Positions 1 through 8,613 of a DNA stretch of 59,207 nt are shown piece by piece; within the stretch, counting starts at the first letter, position 1, and every line of letters begins with the position of its first letter. The notes under the pieces were generated by a model. The model was not told the origin of the DNA. It ran no database searches and saw nothing but the letters and a program-made list of their open reading frames with translations. Made by a program: the position numbers and the translations under genes. Origin of the DNA: Cryomorphaceae bacterium (GTDB lineage Bacteria > Bacteroidota > Bacteroidia > Flavobacteriales > Schleiferiaceae); the NCBI GenBank assembly GCA_011525035.1, contig WTIZ01000018.1, forward strand, positions 1-59,207, read 5' to 3'.

Positions 1-1
1 C

Positions 2-616
2 GCACAAGGAAAAGCATTTATCCCGGAACCGGGTGAGGGGGTGAGCTTCAACACCTCGTCGTTACTGGTTGTAGGTGCTGGGGGTTCTTTTGCACCCGCC
101 TGGCAGGCAAATTCACAAGAGGTGCAGCTTCTGCGTGAAACCACATTTGGTCTGACCCATTTCGGCTTGGCTTATGGAGTGGGATACAGCGGTCACTTCT
201 ACCACGGAAACTTACACATTGATGTTTCAGCAGACGGCAGTCAGACTCTTCAGAATTTGGACGGTGAAGCCTACCTCTCAAATCGATTGGCCGCTGAATA
301 TGTGGACGGTGTGTTAGAATTTAGGTACCGTTCGGCAGCCAACAATAAAGGACGGTACAACCGCTTTTATGTCGGTGCAATCGCTGGATATCGAGTAGAT
401 TCTTACGCCTACTTGCAAGCCGAAGACTACCGTGTGAAGTTTTACAATATTGGCGGGTTCAGTACCCTTCGATACGGTGCCTATTTGAAGGCAGGCCGTG
501 GACCGTTCAACTTGTATTACTACTACGGCCTAAATCCAATTGTTGAATCTGGTGTATTGGTGCCAGAATTAGGGGCTGCGACGAGCCAGAACATCGGGCT
601 GTCGATAACGCTCTAG
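2..616 (+). CDS. Outer-membrane beta-barrel protein, 5' end outside window
   Basis: The frame is open to the left edge of the window and ends at a TAG at 614-616, so the beginning is missing. The first visible residues (AQGKAF) resemble the end of a signal peptide. The remaining 200 or so residues show alternating hydrophobic and polar residues, many Tyr/Gly/Phe (YYYYG, RYGAYLKAG) and a C-terminus ending in a hydrophobic strand (NIGLSITL). These are features of Bacteroidota outer-membrane beta-barrel (porin-like, PF13568-like) proteins. An internal GTG at 41 could be called as a start, but the coding frame continues upstream of it. I cannot name a function. The gene converges on DUF2480, with the two stop codons adjacent. 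Confidence 0.6.
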   Translation, partial: AQGKAFIPEPGEGVSFNTSSLLVVGAGGSFAPAWQANSQEVQLLRETTFGLTHFGLAYGVGYSGHFYHGNLHIDVSADGSQTLQNLDGEAYLSNRLAAEYVDGVLEFRYRSAANNKGRYNRFYVGAIAGYRVDSYAYLQAEDYRVKFYNIGGFSTLRYGAYLKAGRGPFNLYYYYGLNPIVESGVLVPELGAATSQNIGLSITL

Positions 617-1117
617 TTATTTCAGGGGTACTGCGGAGCAGGCTTCCCCGTAGCTAATTTTCTTCGCGATCCCTTTGAGCGCATCTGCCGTTTGGATATA
701 AGCGTCTTGCGGAATGCGAGCATCGCCACATCCCTTGATGATGATCGGTTTTCCTTCGAAAGAGGACCAATGTACTTGGGCCAACTTCCACCGATAGTAC
801 TGCGCAAAAAAGGCTTCCTCTGTAGGTGCCCAGAAGCTTCGGATATCCCTGTCACTAAGCTTTGAAGCGACCAGAATAGAAGCCCATGCGGGGAGTATGG
901 CATCCGTAGAACAATGGATACGAACTGCGGCACCAACGAATGGTGAATAATCGAAATCGTTAAGAGCAGCTCGGAACTCTTTTTCACGCAAGAGATAGCC
1001 TCCATCAAGGAACTGAGCAATATCTAATTGCTCCACCTTTGCAGGAAGGTAGTCTTCAAGATTGAAGGTAATTAGTGGGCTCTGCGCGACTTTGTTTACG
1101 ATTTCCCCCTCGGCCAT
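617..1117 (-). CDS. DUF2480 family protein
   Basis: This 166-residue soluble protein matches my memory of the DUF2480 family, which is found in Bacteroidota near suf genes. Conserved-looking blocks are the N-terminal LITFNLEDYLP, the central FDYSPFVGAAVRIHCSTDAILPAW (residues about 54-77) and a C-terminal IIIKGCGDARIPQDAY segment with cysteines that could matter for function. It is the last gene of the leftward suf/mvaS group, nine bases after mvaS. A role linked to iron-sulfur assembly is inferred from position only; no reaction can be assigned. Confidence 0.75.
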   Translation of the reverse strand: MAEGEIVNKVAQSPLITFNLEDYLPAKVEQLDIAQFLDGGYLLREKEFRAALNDFDYSPFVGAAVRIHCSTDAILPAWASILVASKLSDRDIRSFWAPTEEAFFAQYYRWKLAQVHWSSFEGKPIIIKGCGDARIPQDAYIQTADALKGIAKKISYGEACSAVPLK

Positions 1118-1126
1118 AACAACGGA

Positions 1127-2566
1127 TTACTGTTTCTTGTAATCTCGGAAAAATTCTTGGTTTTCTGCTGTTCTGAGACCGTCAAAAACGAAGCCGGATT
1201 TCGAAGGAAGAATTGGACCCTCTAAACGCTCATTGTGCCAGTTCTCATACGTAGTGAAATCCACGGCCGTACGGTTCTCTAGACTGCCAAACAGATCTAA
1301 CCCTGCAACTTTCGACCACCCCGGTTGCACGTGACCTTGGAAGACCTTCGCCTTGCTTCCTGAACCGTAGCCCATGAAACCGATACAAGCGCCTTCGATG
1401 TTCTCGCCTTTATCGGCAGCATCACACAGCGTACTGAGTAATCCCATGAAGATGGAAGCGGTGTACATATTACCAATGAGGCTCGACGCACGTTCGGCAG
1501 GGGCCAAGGCTTTAGCTACATAAGCGCGGTAATAATCGCTCTTACTAAATGCTTTTACCCAAGCTTTCGCCTCGTCTTTATCTGCTGGTTTGTCGCCGCC
1601 CATAGCAGCTACTACCTCTTCCCATTTTCCGTTAGCGTTCATCCAATTCAGGTAGAAATTCACCAACATACGGCGCCCTTGGAAGGCATAAGGCAAGTGC
1701 ATCACTACGCGGTCCCAATCCAATGCAGGATTCAGATCTACCTTGCTTTCAAAGTGAGCGAGTGCCTCTTGGATGCGACCAACATAAGCGCCGTTACTGT
1801 ATTGACCGTCAAAAACCGGCTCTTCAACATAACTGCGGATCATGCTGTTTCCGCCCCAGAAACCTTCAGCCTCAAGAAGCTTAGCCGCTGCCTCCTCTTC
1901 ACTTAATTCAACCCCTAATAAAGACGCTGCTTGAACGAGGACAGAAGCCTTTGTGTGAGTTCTGCGCGGTTTGAAGAAATCGCGCTCACCTTTGGTGGCT
2001 ACGCCGATCTCTGCATCCAAAGCTACAATCGCTGGATCTACACTCACGAGCAACGCTACAGCACCGGCACCTTGGGTGTATTCTCCTGTTGAGCCTAGGT
2101 CATATTTGGCCAAATCGGCCGCGATGATAATGGCTTTCTTATCTGGGTTTTGCTGCACATATAGGCATGCATTCTCTAACGCATCTACTGCGCCGATACA
2201 TGCGAAGGTCATATCTACAGCATCAACGTTTTTCAAGCAACGCTCACCATACTCGGCAGCTAATTCTTTCTCTACTAAATCTAGAATGTACGTCGCAGTA
2301 GGTTTCGCACTATCCAAAGCACTTTCTGTACCGAGGTACATTCTGCCTACGGTGGCCGGATCTAGAGATTCTCTTTGGAACATGTCGAGAACGGCATTGG
2401 CGCCCATAGAGGCAGCATCTTCGTCGACATCCGGAAAGGACATAGAGGTCAGACCCAAGCCCTTGTTCAGCTTGGCGTATTCAATGTTTCTTGCATTCGC
2501 AAGTGCTTCGATGGGGAGGTAGTGGCTAGGTACGTAGTATGAAATGGCGTCTATTCCAATTTTCAT
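1127..2566 (-). CDS. mvaS: Hydroxymethylglutaryl-CoA synthase family protein
   Basis: Condenses acetyl-CoA with acetoacetyl-CoA to HMG-CoA, the first committed step of the mevalonate route to isoprenoids. The thiolase-fold catalytic triad can be read: Glu81 (YLGTES), Cys123 (TFACIGA) and His290 (VMHLPYAFQG), which match the Glu/Cys/His set of the family. At 479 residues it is longer than Firmicutes MvaS (about 390); extra sequence lies between the Cys and His blocks. It follows sufT after a 131-base gap and precedes DUF2480, all on the same strand, so it may be read through from the suf operon or from its own promoter in the gap. Beta-branching HMG-CoA synthase homologs of polyketide clusters are an alternative, but no such cluster is present. 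Confidence 0.88.
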   Translation of the reverse strand: MKIGIDAISYYVPSHYLPIEALANARNIEYAKLNKGLGLTSMSFPDVDEDAASMGANAVLDMFQRESLDPATVGRMYLGTESALDSAKPTATYILDLVEKELAAEYGERCLKNVDAVDMTFACIGAVDALENACLYVQQNPDKKAIIIAADLAKYDLGSTGEYTQGAGAVALLVSVDPAIVALDAEIGVATKGERDFFKPRRTHTKASVLVQAASLLGVELSEEEAAAKLLEAEGFWGGNSMIRSYVEEPVFDGQYSNGAYVGRIQEALAHFESKVDLNPALDWDRVVMHLPYAFQGRRMLVNFYLNWMNANGKWEEVVAAMGGDKPADKDEAKAWVKAFSKSDYYRAYVAKALAPAERASSLIGNMYTASIFMGLLSTLCDAADKGENIEGACIGFMGYGSGSKAKVFQGHVQPGWSKVAGLDLFGSLENRTAVDFTTYENWHNERLEGPILPSKSGFVFDGLRTAENQEFFRDYKKQ

Positions 2567-2698
2567 TTGGCGGATATTTTTCTAATTCACAAAAAATCGC
2601 TCGATTCTTTGAATAACGAGCAACAAAGTAACGTCATCCTTAACGGATTAAACGTTAGAAGGTTCTCGTTTTGGGAAAATTTTAGAGAATTAGGACAA

Positions 2699-3031
2699 TT
2701 AAAGCATACCGAGCTCGAGTTTTGCCTCTTCGCTCATCATACTCTTGTCCCACGGCGGGTCGAAAGTGATTTCTACTTCAACGTCGTTCACACTGTCCAA
2801 AGCTCTAGACTTCTCCTTTACTTCTTGCGGTAAGCTTTCTGCTACGGGACAATTCGGCGAGGTCAACGTCATCAAAATATGCACATCACGCTCTGTACTG
2901 ACCTTCACATCGTAAATCAACCCTAACTGGTATATGTCTACAGGAATTTCAGGATCAAAGATGGTACAAAGAACTCCTACGACCTCTTCTCCAATCTTTT
3001 GCATTTCGCTGTGCGTCAACTCTTCACTCAT
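2699..3031 (-). CDS. sufT: SufT-like MIP18/DUF59 iron-sulfur assembly factor
   Basis: A 110-residue MIP18 (DUF59) domain protein. Visible family signatures are the N-terminal TIFDPEIPVDIYQLGLIYDV block, the central MTLTSPNCP motif with the conserved cysteine, and a C-terminal FDPPWDKSMMSEEA block. Such proteins (SufT, PaaD-like, CIA2-like) help deliver or mature Fe-S clusters on target proteins. It lies 12 bases after sufE in the suf operon, which supports the SufT assignment over PaaD. About 130 non-coding bases separate it from mvaS. Confidence 0.87.
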   Translation of the reverse strand: MSEELTHSEMQKIGEEVVGVLCTIFDPEIPVDIYQLGLIYDVKVSTERDVHILMTLTSPNCPVAESLPQEVKEKSRALDSVNDVEVEITFDPPWDKSMMSEEAKLELGML

Positions 3032-3043
3032 GGCACTTGTGTA

Positions 3044-3460
3044 TTACCCGGCAAAAGCCAAGGCGTAAAATTTCATTTGTTTGATCATGCTCATCAGACC
3101 GTTTGCTCTTGTCGGGCTGAGATGGTCTTTCAATCCAATCTCTTCCAAGAACCCAAGGTCAGCAGCAGCCACTTCTTTTGCAGGTTGATTATCAAAAACA
3201 TCAATCAACATCGCTACAATACCCTTGGCAATGATGGCGTCTGCATCCGCTTGAAACCTCACATTTTCACCGTTCTTCTCAGCGTGAAGCCAAACCTTGC
3301 TTTGGCAGCCTTGCACTAAAAGATCATCGTTCTTCTTTTCTTCCGGTAAGGCGTCCAGACTCTTCCCCATCTCAATGATGTGGTTGTATTTGTCCATCCA
3401 TTCGTCGAAGAATTCAAATTCCTCGACCAATACGTCTTGTCTTTCTTTAATCGTTGCCAT
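3044..3460 (-). CDS. sufE: SufE cysteine desulfuration protein
   Basis: SufE accepts persulfide sulfur from SufS and passes it to the SufBCD scaffold. The acceptor cysteine is Cys52 in the VQGCQSKVWL motif, diagnostic of the SufE fold. The length of 138 residues is normal. Its ATG at 3460 shares one base with the end of sufS, which indicates tight co-translation of the two partners. Lower-case context: it is the sixth gene of the operon and is followed by sufT. Confidence 0.95.
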   Translation of the reverse strand: MATIKERQDVLVEEFEFFDEWMDKYNHIIEMGKSLDALPEEKKNDDLLVQGCQSKVWLHAEKNGENVRFQADADAIIAKGIVAMLIDVFDNQPAKEVAAADLGFLEEIGLKDHLSPTRANGLMSMIKQMKFYALAFAG

Positions 3461-4677
3461 TAGCGCAGCATCGTTACGGCCTTCTCAAGGGCAGCCTTGA
3501 ACAGGTCAATTTCTTCTTTGGTATTGTACATCGCAAAACTAGCTCTTGCCGTTCCGTCAATACAAAAGGCGTCCATGATAGGTTGCGTACAGTGCTGTCC
3601 TGTACGCACCGCTACCCCTTGTTGATCGAGCAACACACCCAAATCATAGGGATGCGTCCCATCGACGACAAAGCTCAGTACACTGGCTTTATTCTTGGCA
3701 TCACCAATTACCCGGAACCCTTCAATCTCTGAACACTCCTGCGTCGCATATTCTAACAGCTCTTTCTCGTGGGCTGCGATTGCTTCAATCCCAACTTCAT
3801 TGATAAACTTCAGCGCAGCCCCAAAGCCTATAATTCCTTCGATATGGGGTGTGCCTGCTTCAAATTTATGCGGGAGTCCAGCATAGGTGCTTTCTTCTAA
3901 AGTCACTGTGGCAATCATTTCACCACCGCCTTGATAAGGGGGAAGGGCTTCTAATCTTTCACGTTTGCCGTAAAGTACGCCAAGGCCAGTAGGACCGTAC
4001 ATTTTATGACTGCTGAGTGTAAAGAAGTCAACGTCCCAAGCACGCACATCTACTTTGGCGTGGGGTCCACTCTGAGCACCGTCAACTAAGGTCCAAGCGC
4101 CTACTTTCTGGGCGCGCTTCAAAATGGCCTCTACGGGATTAATAGTCCCAAGTGCATTGGAGATGTGATTGAAGGCAACCATTGCGGTATGCTCGTCAAT
4201 GATCTCTTCAATACCGTCCAAAACAACCTCACCGTGCTCGTTCATCGGCAAGTGACGAAGCTCTGCACCCGTGCGTTGACAAAGCATTTGCCAAGGCACA
4301 ATATTGCTGTGGTGCTCAACGGCAGTGATCACGATATTTTGTCCCTTCTTCACAAGGGCTCCCATCCCAAAGGCGATGGTGTTGATGCTGTCGGTAATGC
4401 CTCGTGTAAAGATGATTTCAGCTGTTTCCGCTGCATTAATGTGCGCACGTACATCTTCACGAACGGCCTCCATGGCATCGGTAGCGCGCTGACTCAATGT
4501 ATGTACACCGCGGTGTACATTGGCATTGTAGTTCAGGTAATAATCTGAAATAGCATCAATGACGGCGATGGGCTTCTGCGCAGTAGCAGCATTGTCCAGA
4601 TACACCAACGGCCTTCCGTGAATCTCTTGATTCAGGATGGGAAACTGCTGGCGTATGGCTTGGACATCGTAGCTCAT
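3460..4677 (-). CDS. sufS: SufS cysteine desulfurase
   Basis: A PLP-dependent group II cysteine desulfurase that mobilises sulfur from L-cysteine as a persulfide for Fe-S assembly. The PLP lysine is Lys225 in SSHKMYGPTG, and the persulfide-forming Cys363 lies in RTGQHCTQP, the short-loop arrangement of SufS-type rather than IscS-type enzymes. The N-terminal YLDNAATAQKP block and the EHHSNIVPW block also match. The length of 405 residues is typical. It overlaps sufD and sufE by one base each. No sign of damage. Confidence 0.96.
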   Translation of the reverse strand: MSYDVQAIRQQFPILNQEIHGRPLVYLDNAATAQKPIAVIDAISDYYLNYNANVHRGVHTLSQRATDAMEAVREDVRAHINAAETAEIIFTRGITDSINTIAFGMGALVKKGQNIVITAVEHHSNIVPWQMLCQRTGAELRHLPMNEHGEVVLDGIEEIIDEHTAMVAFNHISNALGTINPVEAILKRAQKVGAWTLVDGAQSGPHAKVDVRAWDVDFFTLSSHKMYGPTGLGVLYGKRERLEALPPYQGGGEMIATVTLEESTYAGLPHKFEAGTPHIEGIIGFGAALKFINEVGIEAIAAHEKELLEYATQECSEIEGFRVIGDAKNKASVLSFVVDGTHPYDLGVLLDQQGVAVRTGQHCTQPIMDAFCIDGTARASFAMYNTKEEIDLFKAALEKAVTMLR

Positions 4678-5996
4678 TATAGTGCAAACTCTAGGTTGAT
4701 ACCGAGTTTTTCAGCGATTACGCCGTTCAGACGCTTCTCTAACTGAGGGATTTTCACATACTCTAGCGCATCAGAAGCAAAAGCATAAGTCATCAGACCT
4801 TCGGCTTCACGTTTTGGAATACCACGAGAACGCAGGTAGAACAAGGCATTTTTGTCCAATTGTCCCACAGTACATCCGTGCGAACAACGCACATCATCTG
4901 CAAAAATTTCCAATTGAGGTTTTGTGTCCACCTTCGCTTTATCGCTCAATAGAATATTGTCGTTCTGTTGGAAGGCATTGGTCTTTTGTGCCTTTTGGCG
5001 CACCAATACCTTACCGTTGAACACACCGTGGCTTTTGCCAAGGTAGATGCCCTTGTACAACTCGCGGCTGTAGCAATTAGGCTCCTGGTGGTCTACTAAG
5101 GTGTGGTGGTCTACAGTTTGGCCGTCACCGATAATAGTGATGCCGTCCATATGGCTCTCAGTGTGCTCACCACCTGCATAGAAGTGAAGGTTATTGCGGA
5201 CCAATTTTCCACCGAAACTATAGGTGCCTACATGCACGTTTGAACCGGTGGCTTGCTTCACGTGGGTGTTGTCCACCAAGGATGCCTTGTCACTGTCGTT
5301 TTGAACTTTGTAGTAGCTCACGCGAGCATCACGAGCAGCAAATACTTCACTCACAAAATTTGTAAAGCTTTCAGTATCGCCAAGGTTTTGGTGACGCTCT
5401 AAAATCTGTACCTCCGCGTTTTGCTCCACAATAATAAGGTTGCGGTTCTGCGAGAATGAAGTGCCGTTCTCATCCGTGGTGATGTAGAGAATCTCGATCG
5501 GCTTATCTACCGTTTGATTCGCTTTTACACGGATATACGCGCCGTCATCGGCAAATGCCGTGTTGAGGTCTACGAACGTTTCTCCAGCCGGAGCAGCTTT
5601 GCCCAAGTATTCGGCAAGAATATCTGGGTATTTGTTCAAAGCAGCAGCAAAGGTGCAAATGTCATAGCTCTGGTGGGTCGATTCGCTCAACCATGAGCTG
5701 TACTTACCGTTGATGAATACCAGTTTGTAGGTATCTAGATCGCTGAGTAGGTACTGTTTGATATCTCCAAACGATACAGCGCTCTCGCTCTTCAGCATGA
5801 TCTTATAGTCGTGCTTCAGAACGGGCTTGAGGTTGGTGTATTTCCACTCTTCGTCACGCGTGGTTGGGAATCCGGAAGCTTCAAAACGGTCCAACGCTTC
5901 TTTGCGCATGTTGACCACGCCCAAATTCTTGGCCCCGTTCAAGCCGGCTTCGGCAACGACGAATGAAGAGAGTAAATCCTGTGCTAAATCTGTCAT
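4677..5996 (-). CDS. sufD: SufD, Fe-S scaffold subunit
   Basis: SufD pairs with SufB in the SufBC2D scaffold on which Fe-S clusters are built. The C-terminal half carries the beta-helix core with DVRCSHGCTVGQLD, which holds the conserved histidine of SufD, followed by FYLRSRGIPKREAE. The N-terminal part has the family motif RDEEWKYTNL, seen in SufD but not SufB. The length is 439 residues. Its start overlaps the end of sufC by four bases and its stop overlaps sufS, so the genes form one translation-coupled operon. Confidence 0.95.
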   Translation of the reverse strand: MTDLAQDLLSSFVVAEAGLNGAKNLGVVNMRKEALDRFEASGFPTTRDEEWKYTNLKPVLKHDYKIMLKSESAVSFGDIKQYLLSDLDTYKLVFINGKYSSWLSESTHQSYDICTFAAALNKYPDILAEYLGKAAPAGETFVDLNTAFADDGAYIRVKANQTVDKPIEILYITTDENGTSFSQNRNLIIVEQNAEVQILERHQNLGDTESFTNFVSEVFAARDARVSYYKVQNDSDKASLVDNTHVKQATGSNVHVGTYSFGGKLVRNNLHFYAGGEHTESHMDGITIIGDGQTVDHHTLVDHQEPNCYSRELYKGIYLGKSHGVFNGKVLVRQKAQKTNAFQQNDNILLSDKAKVDTKPQLEIFADDVRCSHGCTVGQLDKNALFYLRSRGIPKREAEGLMTYAFASDALEYVKIPQLEKRLNGVIAEKLGINLEFAL

Positions 5997-6742
5997 GCGT
6001 TTTCTGCCTTGATCCAGTCGTATCCTTTTGCTTCTAGTTCGAGGGCCAAATTCTTATCGCCGCTCTTCACAATCTTACCGTTGTACAACACGTGCACAAA
6101 ATCTGGTTCGATGTAATCCAACAGACGCTGGTAGTGGGTAATAACGACTACTGCATTGTCTTCACTACGCAGTTTGTTGACACCGTTCGCAACAATGCGA
6201 AGGGCATCAATATCCAAACCAGAATCGGTCTCATCAAGGATGGCCAATTTTGGCTCCAACATCGCCATTTGGAAAATCTCATTGCGCTTTTTCTCACCAC
6301 CGGAGAATCCTTCGTTCAAGCTGCGGCTGAGGTAGCTCTTGTCCATCTCTAGAAGTGCAGTCTTCTCGCGCATCTTAGCCAGCATTTCTCTGGCCTCCAT
6401 CGGCTCTTCACCGCGGCCTTTACGGCTCTCGTTGATGGCTGTTTTGATGAAGTTGCTCACTGTGACACCTGGAATTTCAACAGGGTACTGGAAGCTTAGG
6501 AAGATTCCTTTGTGTGCGCGCTCTTCCGGGTCGAGGTCCAACAGGTCTTCGCCTTCAAAGTCGATAGCACCACCGGTTACTTCATAATCCTCACGACCAG
6601 CGATGACGCTACTCAAGGTACTTTTACCCGAACCGTTTGGTCCCATGATGGCGTGAACTTCACCCGGGTTGATTTCTAAATTAATGCCGCGGAGAATTTC
6701 CTTTTCCTCAACGCGTGCTTGTAAATCTTTGATTTTAATCAT
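5993..6742 (-). CDS. sufC: SufC, Fe-S assembly ATPase
   Basis: ABC-type ATPase that drives conformational change of the SufBCD scaffold in the cytoplasm. Walker A is GPNGSGKST at residues 34-42. The Q-loop region (LSFQYPVEIPGV) and the ABC signature FSGGEKKRNEI are typical of SufC, and ILDETDSGLDIDAL is Walker B plus D-loop. At 249 residues it has no membrane segments. It starts three bases after the end of sufB and overlaps sufD by four. Confidence 0.96.
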   Translation of the reverse strand: MIKIKDLQARVEEKEILRGINLEINPGEVHAIMGPNGSGKSTLSSVIAGREDYEVTGGAIDFEGEDLLDLDPEERAHKGIFLSFQYPVEIPGVTVSNFIKTAINESRKGRGEEPMEAREMLAKMREKTALLEMDKSYLSRSLNEGFSGGEKKRNEIFQMAMLEPKLAILDETDSGLDIDALRIVANGVNKLRSEDNAVVVITHYQRLLDYIEPDFVHVLYNGKIVKSGDKNLALELEAKGYDWIKAENA

Positions 6743-6745
6743 GGC

Positions 6746-8182
6746 TTATCCTACTGAGCCTTCTAGAGAGACTTCCAATAGTTTTTGTGCTTCCACGGCA
6801 AACTCCATGGGAAGCTGGTTCAATACTTCTTTACAGTACCCATTTACGATTAGGGCAATAGCTTCTTCTGTACCAATTCCTCTCTGGTTACAGTAGAAAA
6901 TTTGGTCCTCACCAATCTTCGAAGTGGTCGCCTCGTGCTCAATCTGTGCACTTGGGTGTTGCGCCTCGATATATGGGAAGGTATGCGCACCACATTGGTC
7001 GCCCATCAGCAGCGAATCACACTGGCTGAAGTTTCGAGCATTTTCTGCACGAGCGCCTACGCGAACAAGACCTCGGTAGCTGTTGTGGCTCTTACCGGCA
7101 CTGATACCTTTAGAGATGATGGTACTCTTGGTGTTTTTACCCAAGTGAATCATCTTGGTTCCGGTATCTGCTTGCTGGAACTTGTTCGTTACTGCAACGC
7201 TGTAGAACTCACCTACGCTATTGTCTCCTTTGAGGATACACGAAGGATATTTCCAAGTCACTGCAGAACCAGTTTCGACTTGCGTCCAGCTGATCTTAGC
7301 ATTGCGCTCACAGATACCGCGCTTGGTCACAAAGTTGAAGACACCACCTTTTCCTTCGGCATCGCCAGGGAACCAGTTTTGTACGGTGCTGTATTTAATC
7401 TCCGCATCTTCCATGGCAACGAGCTCAACCACTGCAGCGTGCAACTGGTTTTCGTCGCGGGAAGGTGCAGTACATCCTTCGAGGTAACTTACGTAAGAAC
7501 CTTCGTCGGCCACGAGAAGCGTGCGCTCAAACTGCCCGGTACCCGCTTCATTAATGCGGAAATAGGTACTCAATTCCATAGGACAGTGAACGCCTTTAGG
7601 AATGTAACAGAACGATCCGTCGGTGAAGACGGCGCTGTTGAGAGCTGCATAGAAATTATCGCGCTTAGGTACTACAGTTCCTAAATGCTTACGTACAAGT
7701 TCAGGGTGCTCCTGAATGGCTTCACTCATCGAACAGAAGATGATGCCTTTCTCTGCCAAGGTTTCCTTGAAGGTGGTTGCTACCGAAACAGAATCGACCA
7801 CAACATCCATTGCCACTCCAGTCAAGCGCTTTTGCTCGTCTAGGCTAATGCCCAGTTTCTCGAAGGTCTTCAAGAGTTCAGGATCGACCTCGTCCAAACT
7901 GTCCAAGGTTTTCTTTTGCTTCGGGGCACTGTAGTAAGAAATGGCCTGGAAATCTGGTTTCTCGTAGGTCACATTAGGCCACTCCGGCTCGATCATTTCT
8001 GACCAAGTACGAAAGGCATCTAAACGCCACTCAAGCATCCATTCTGGCTCGTTCTTTTTCGCGCTAATCAATCGAATCACATCTTCGTTTAAGCCCGGAG
8101 GCACCTTATCGCTCTCGATGTCGGTGGTAAATCCGTACTTATACTCCGATGCGGTGATTTCGTCTAAGATTTCGTCGCTCAT
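6746..8182 (-). CDS. sufB: SufB, Fe-S scaffold subunit
   Basis: Core scaffold protein of the SUF system. The C-terminal [20 protein letters not shown] region holds the cysteine that nucleates the cluster in characterised SufB, and [21 protein letters not shown] is a SufB hallmark near the C-terminus. Length of 478 residues is normal. It is the second gene of the operon, six bases after sufA. Confidence 0.96.
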   Translation of the reverse strand: MSDEILDEITASEYKYGFTTDIESDKVPPGLNEDVIRLISAKKNEPEWMLEWRLDAFRTWSEMIEPEWPNVTYEKPDFQAISYYSAPKQKKTLDSLDEVDPELLKTFEKLGISLDEQKRLTGVAMDVVVDSVSVATTFKETLAEKGIIFCSMSEAIQEHPELVRKHLGTVVPKRDNFYAALNSAVFTDGSFCYIPKGVHCPMELSTYFRINEAGTGQFERTLLVADEGSYVSYLEGCTAPSRDENQLHAAVVELVAMEDAEIKYSTVQNWFPGDAEGKGGVFNFVTKRGICERNAKISWTQVETGSAVTWKYPSCILKGDNSVGEFYSVAVTNKFQQADTGTKMIHLGKNTKSTIISKGISAGKSHNSYRGLVRVGARAENARNFSQCDSLLMGDQCGAHTFPYIEAQHPSAQIEHEATTSKIGEDQIFYCNQRGIGTEEAIALIVNGYCKEVLNQLPMEFAVEAQKLLEVSLEGSVG

Positions 8183-8188
8183 GGGGTA

Positions 8189-8518
8189 TTATACTGCGAA
8201 GCTTTCGCCACACCCACAGGTGCGCGTAGCGTTCGGGTTATTAAAATTGAAGCCTTTACCGTTCAAACCGCCGCTGTATTCAAGCGTTGTCCCGATGAGG
8301 TAAAGCAGGCTCTTTTTTTCAACTACCACCTTAACTCCATTATCTTCATAGAGTTCAGCGTTTTCGGGCATATCGGGGGTAAATTCCATCTTGTACGACA
8401 AGCCGGAACAACCTCCACTTTCCACACCAACACTGATGTAGGTAGTCTCAAGACTCTTGCCTTCCTCGGCCATCAAGGAAGTAAGTTTGTCTTTTGCTGA
8501 AGTTGATACTTTGACCAT
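8189..8518 (-). CDS. sufA: SufA/IscA-type A-type Fe-S carrier
   Basis: A HesB/IscA-type carrier of 109 residues that transfers assembled Fe-S clusters to target enzymes. The three ligand cysteines of the family are visible: one in SGGCSGLSYKM and two in the C-terminal RTCGCGESF. It is the promoter-proximal gene of the leftward suf operon. A Bacteroidota promoter box lies just upstream, with a predicted leader of about 25 bases. It is divergent from thiL across 95 bases. Confidence 0.93.
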   Translation of the reverse strand: MVKVSTSAKDKLTSLMAEEGKSLETTYISVGVESGGCSGLSYKMEFTPDMPENAELYEDNGVKVVVEKKSLLYLIGTTLEYSGGLNGKGFNFNNPNATRTCGCGESFAV

Positions 8519-8549
8519 ATGTATTTAGACTAATTCTAAAAAAGCACTG

Positions 8550-8583
8550 CAAAGTTAATGAATATGGGCCTTTTATCTTGCAA
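8550..8583 (-). promoter_or_regulatory. Promoter of suf operon
   Basis: On the minus strand TTG (8583-8581) is followed after 23 bases by TAACTTTG (8557-8550), an exact match to the Bacteroidota -7 consensus TAnnTTTG. The sufA ATG begins 31 bases downstream of the box. Confidence 0.65.
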
Positions 8584-8609
8584 TCGAGTCGTATAAGGTG
8601 ATAACTTTG
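8578..8609 (+). promoter_or_regulatory. Promoter of thiL, probably giving a leaderless mRNA
   Basis: TTG at 8578-8580, a gap of 21 bases, then TAACTTTG at 8602-8609. The thiL ATG begins at 8614, only four bases after the box, so transcription should start at or next to the A of the start codon. The promoter elements interleave with those of sufA on the other strand. Confidence 0.6.
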
Positions 8610-8613
8610 CTCT

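Noticed and set aside
41-616. Complete gene beginning at GTG 41
   Set aside because: The same frame is open to the window edge and the residues before GTG look like the end of a signal peptide, so the gene is truncated by the window.
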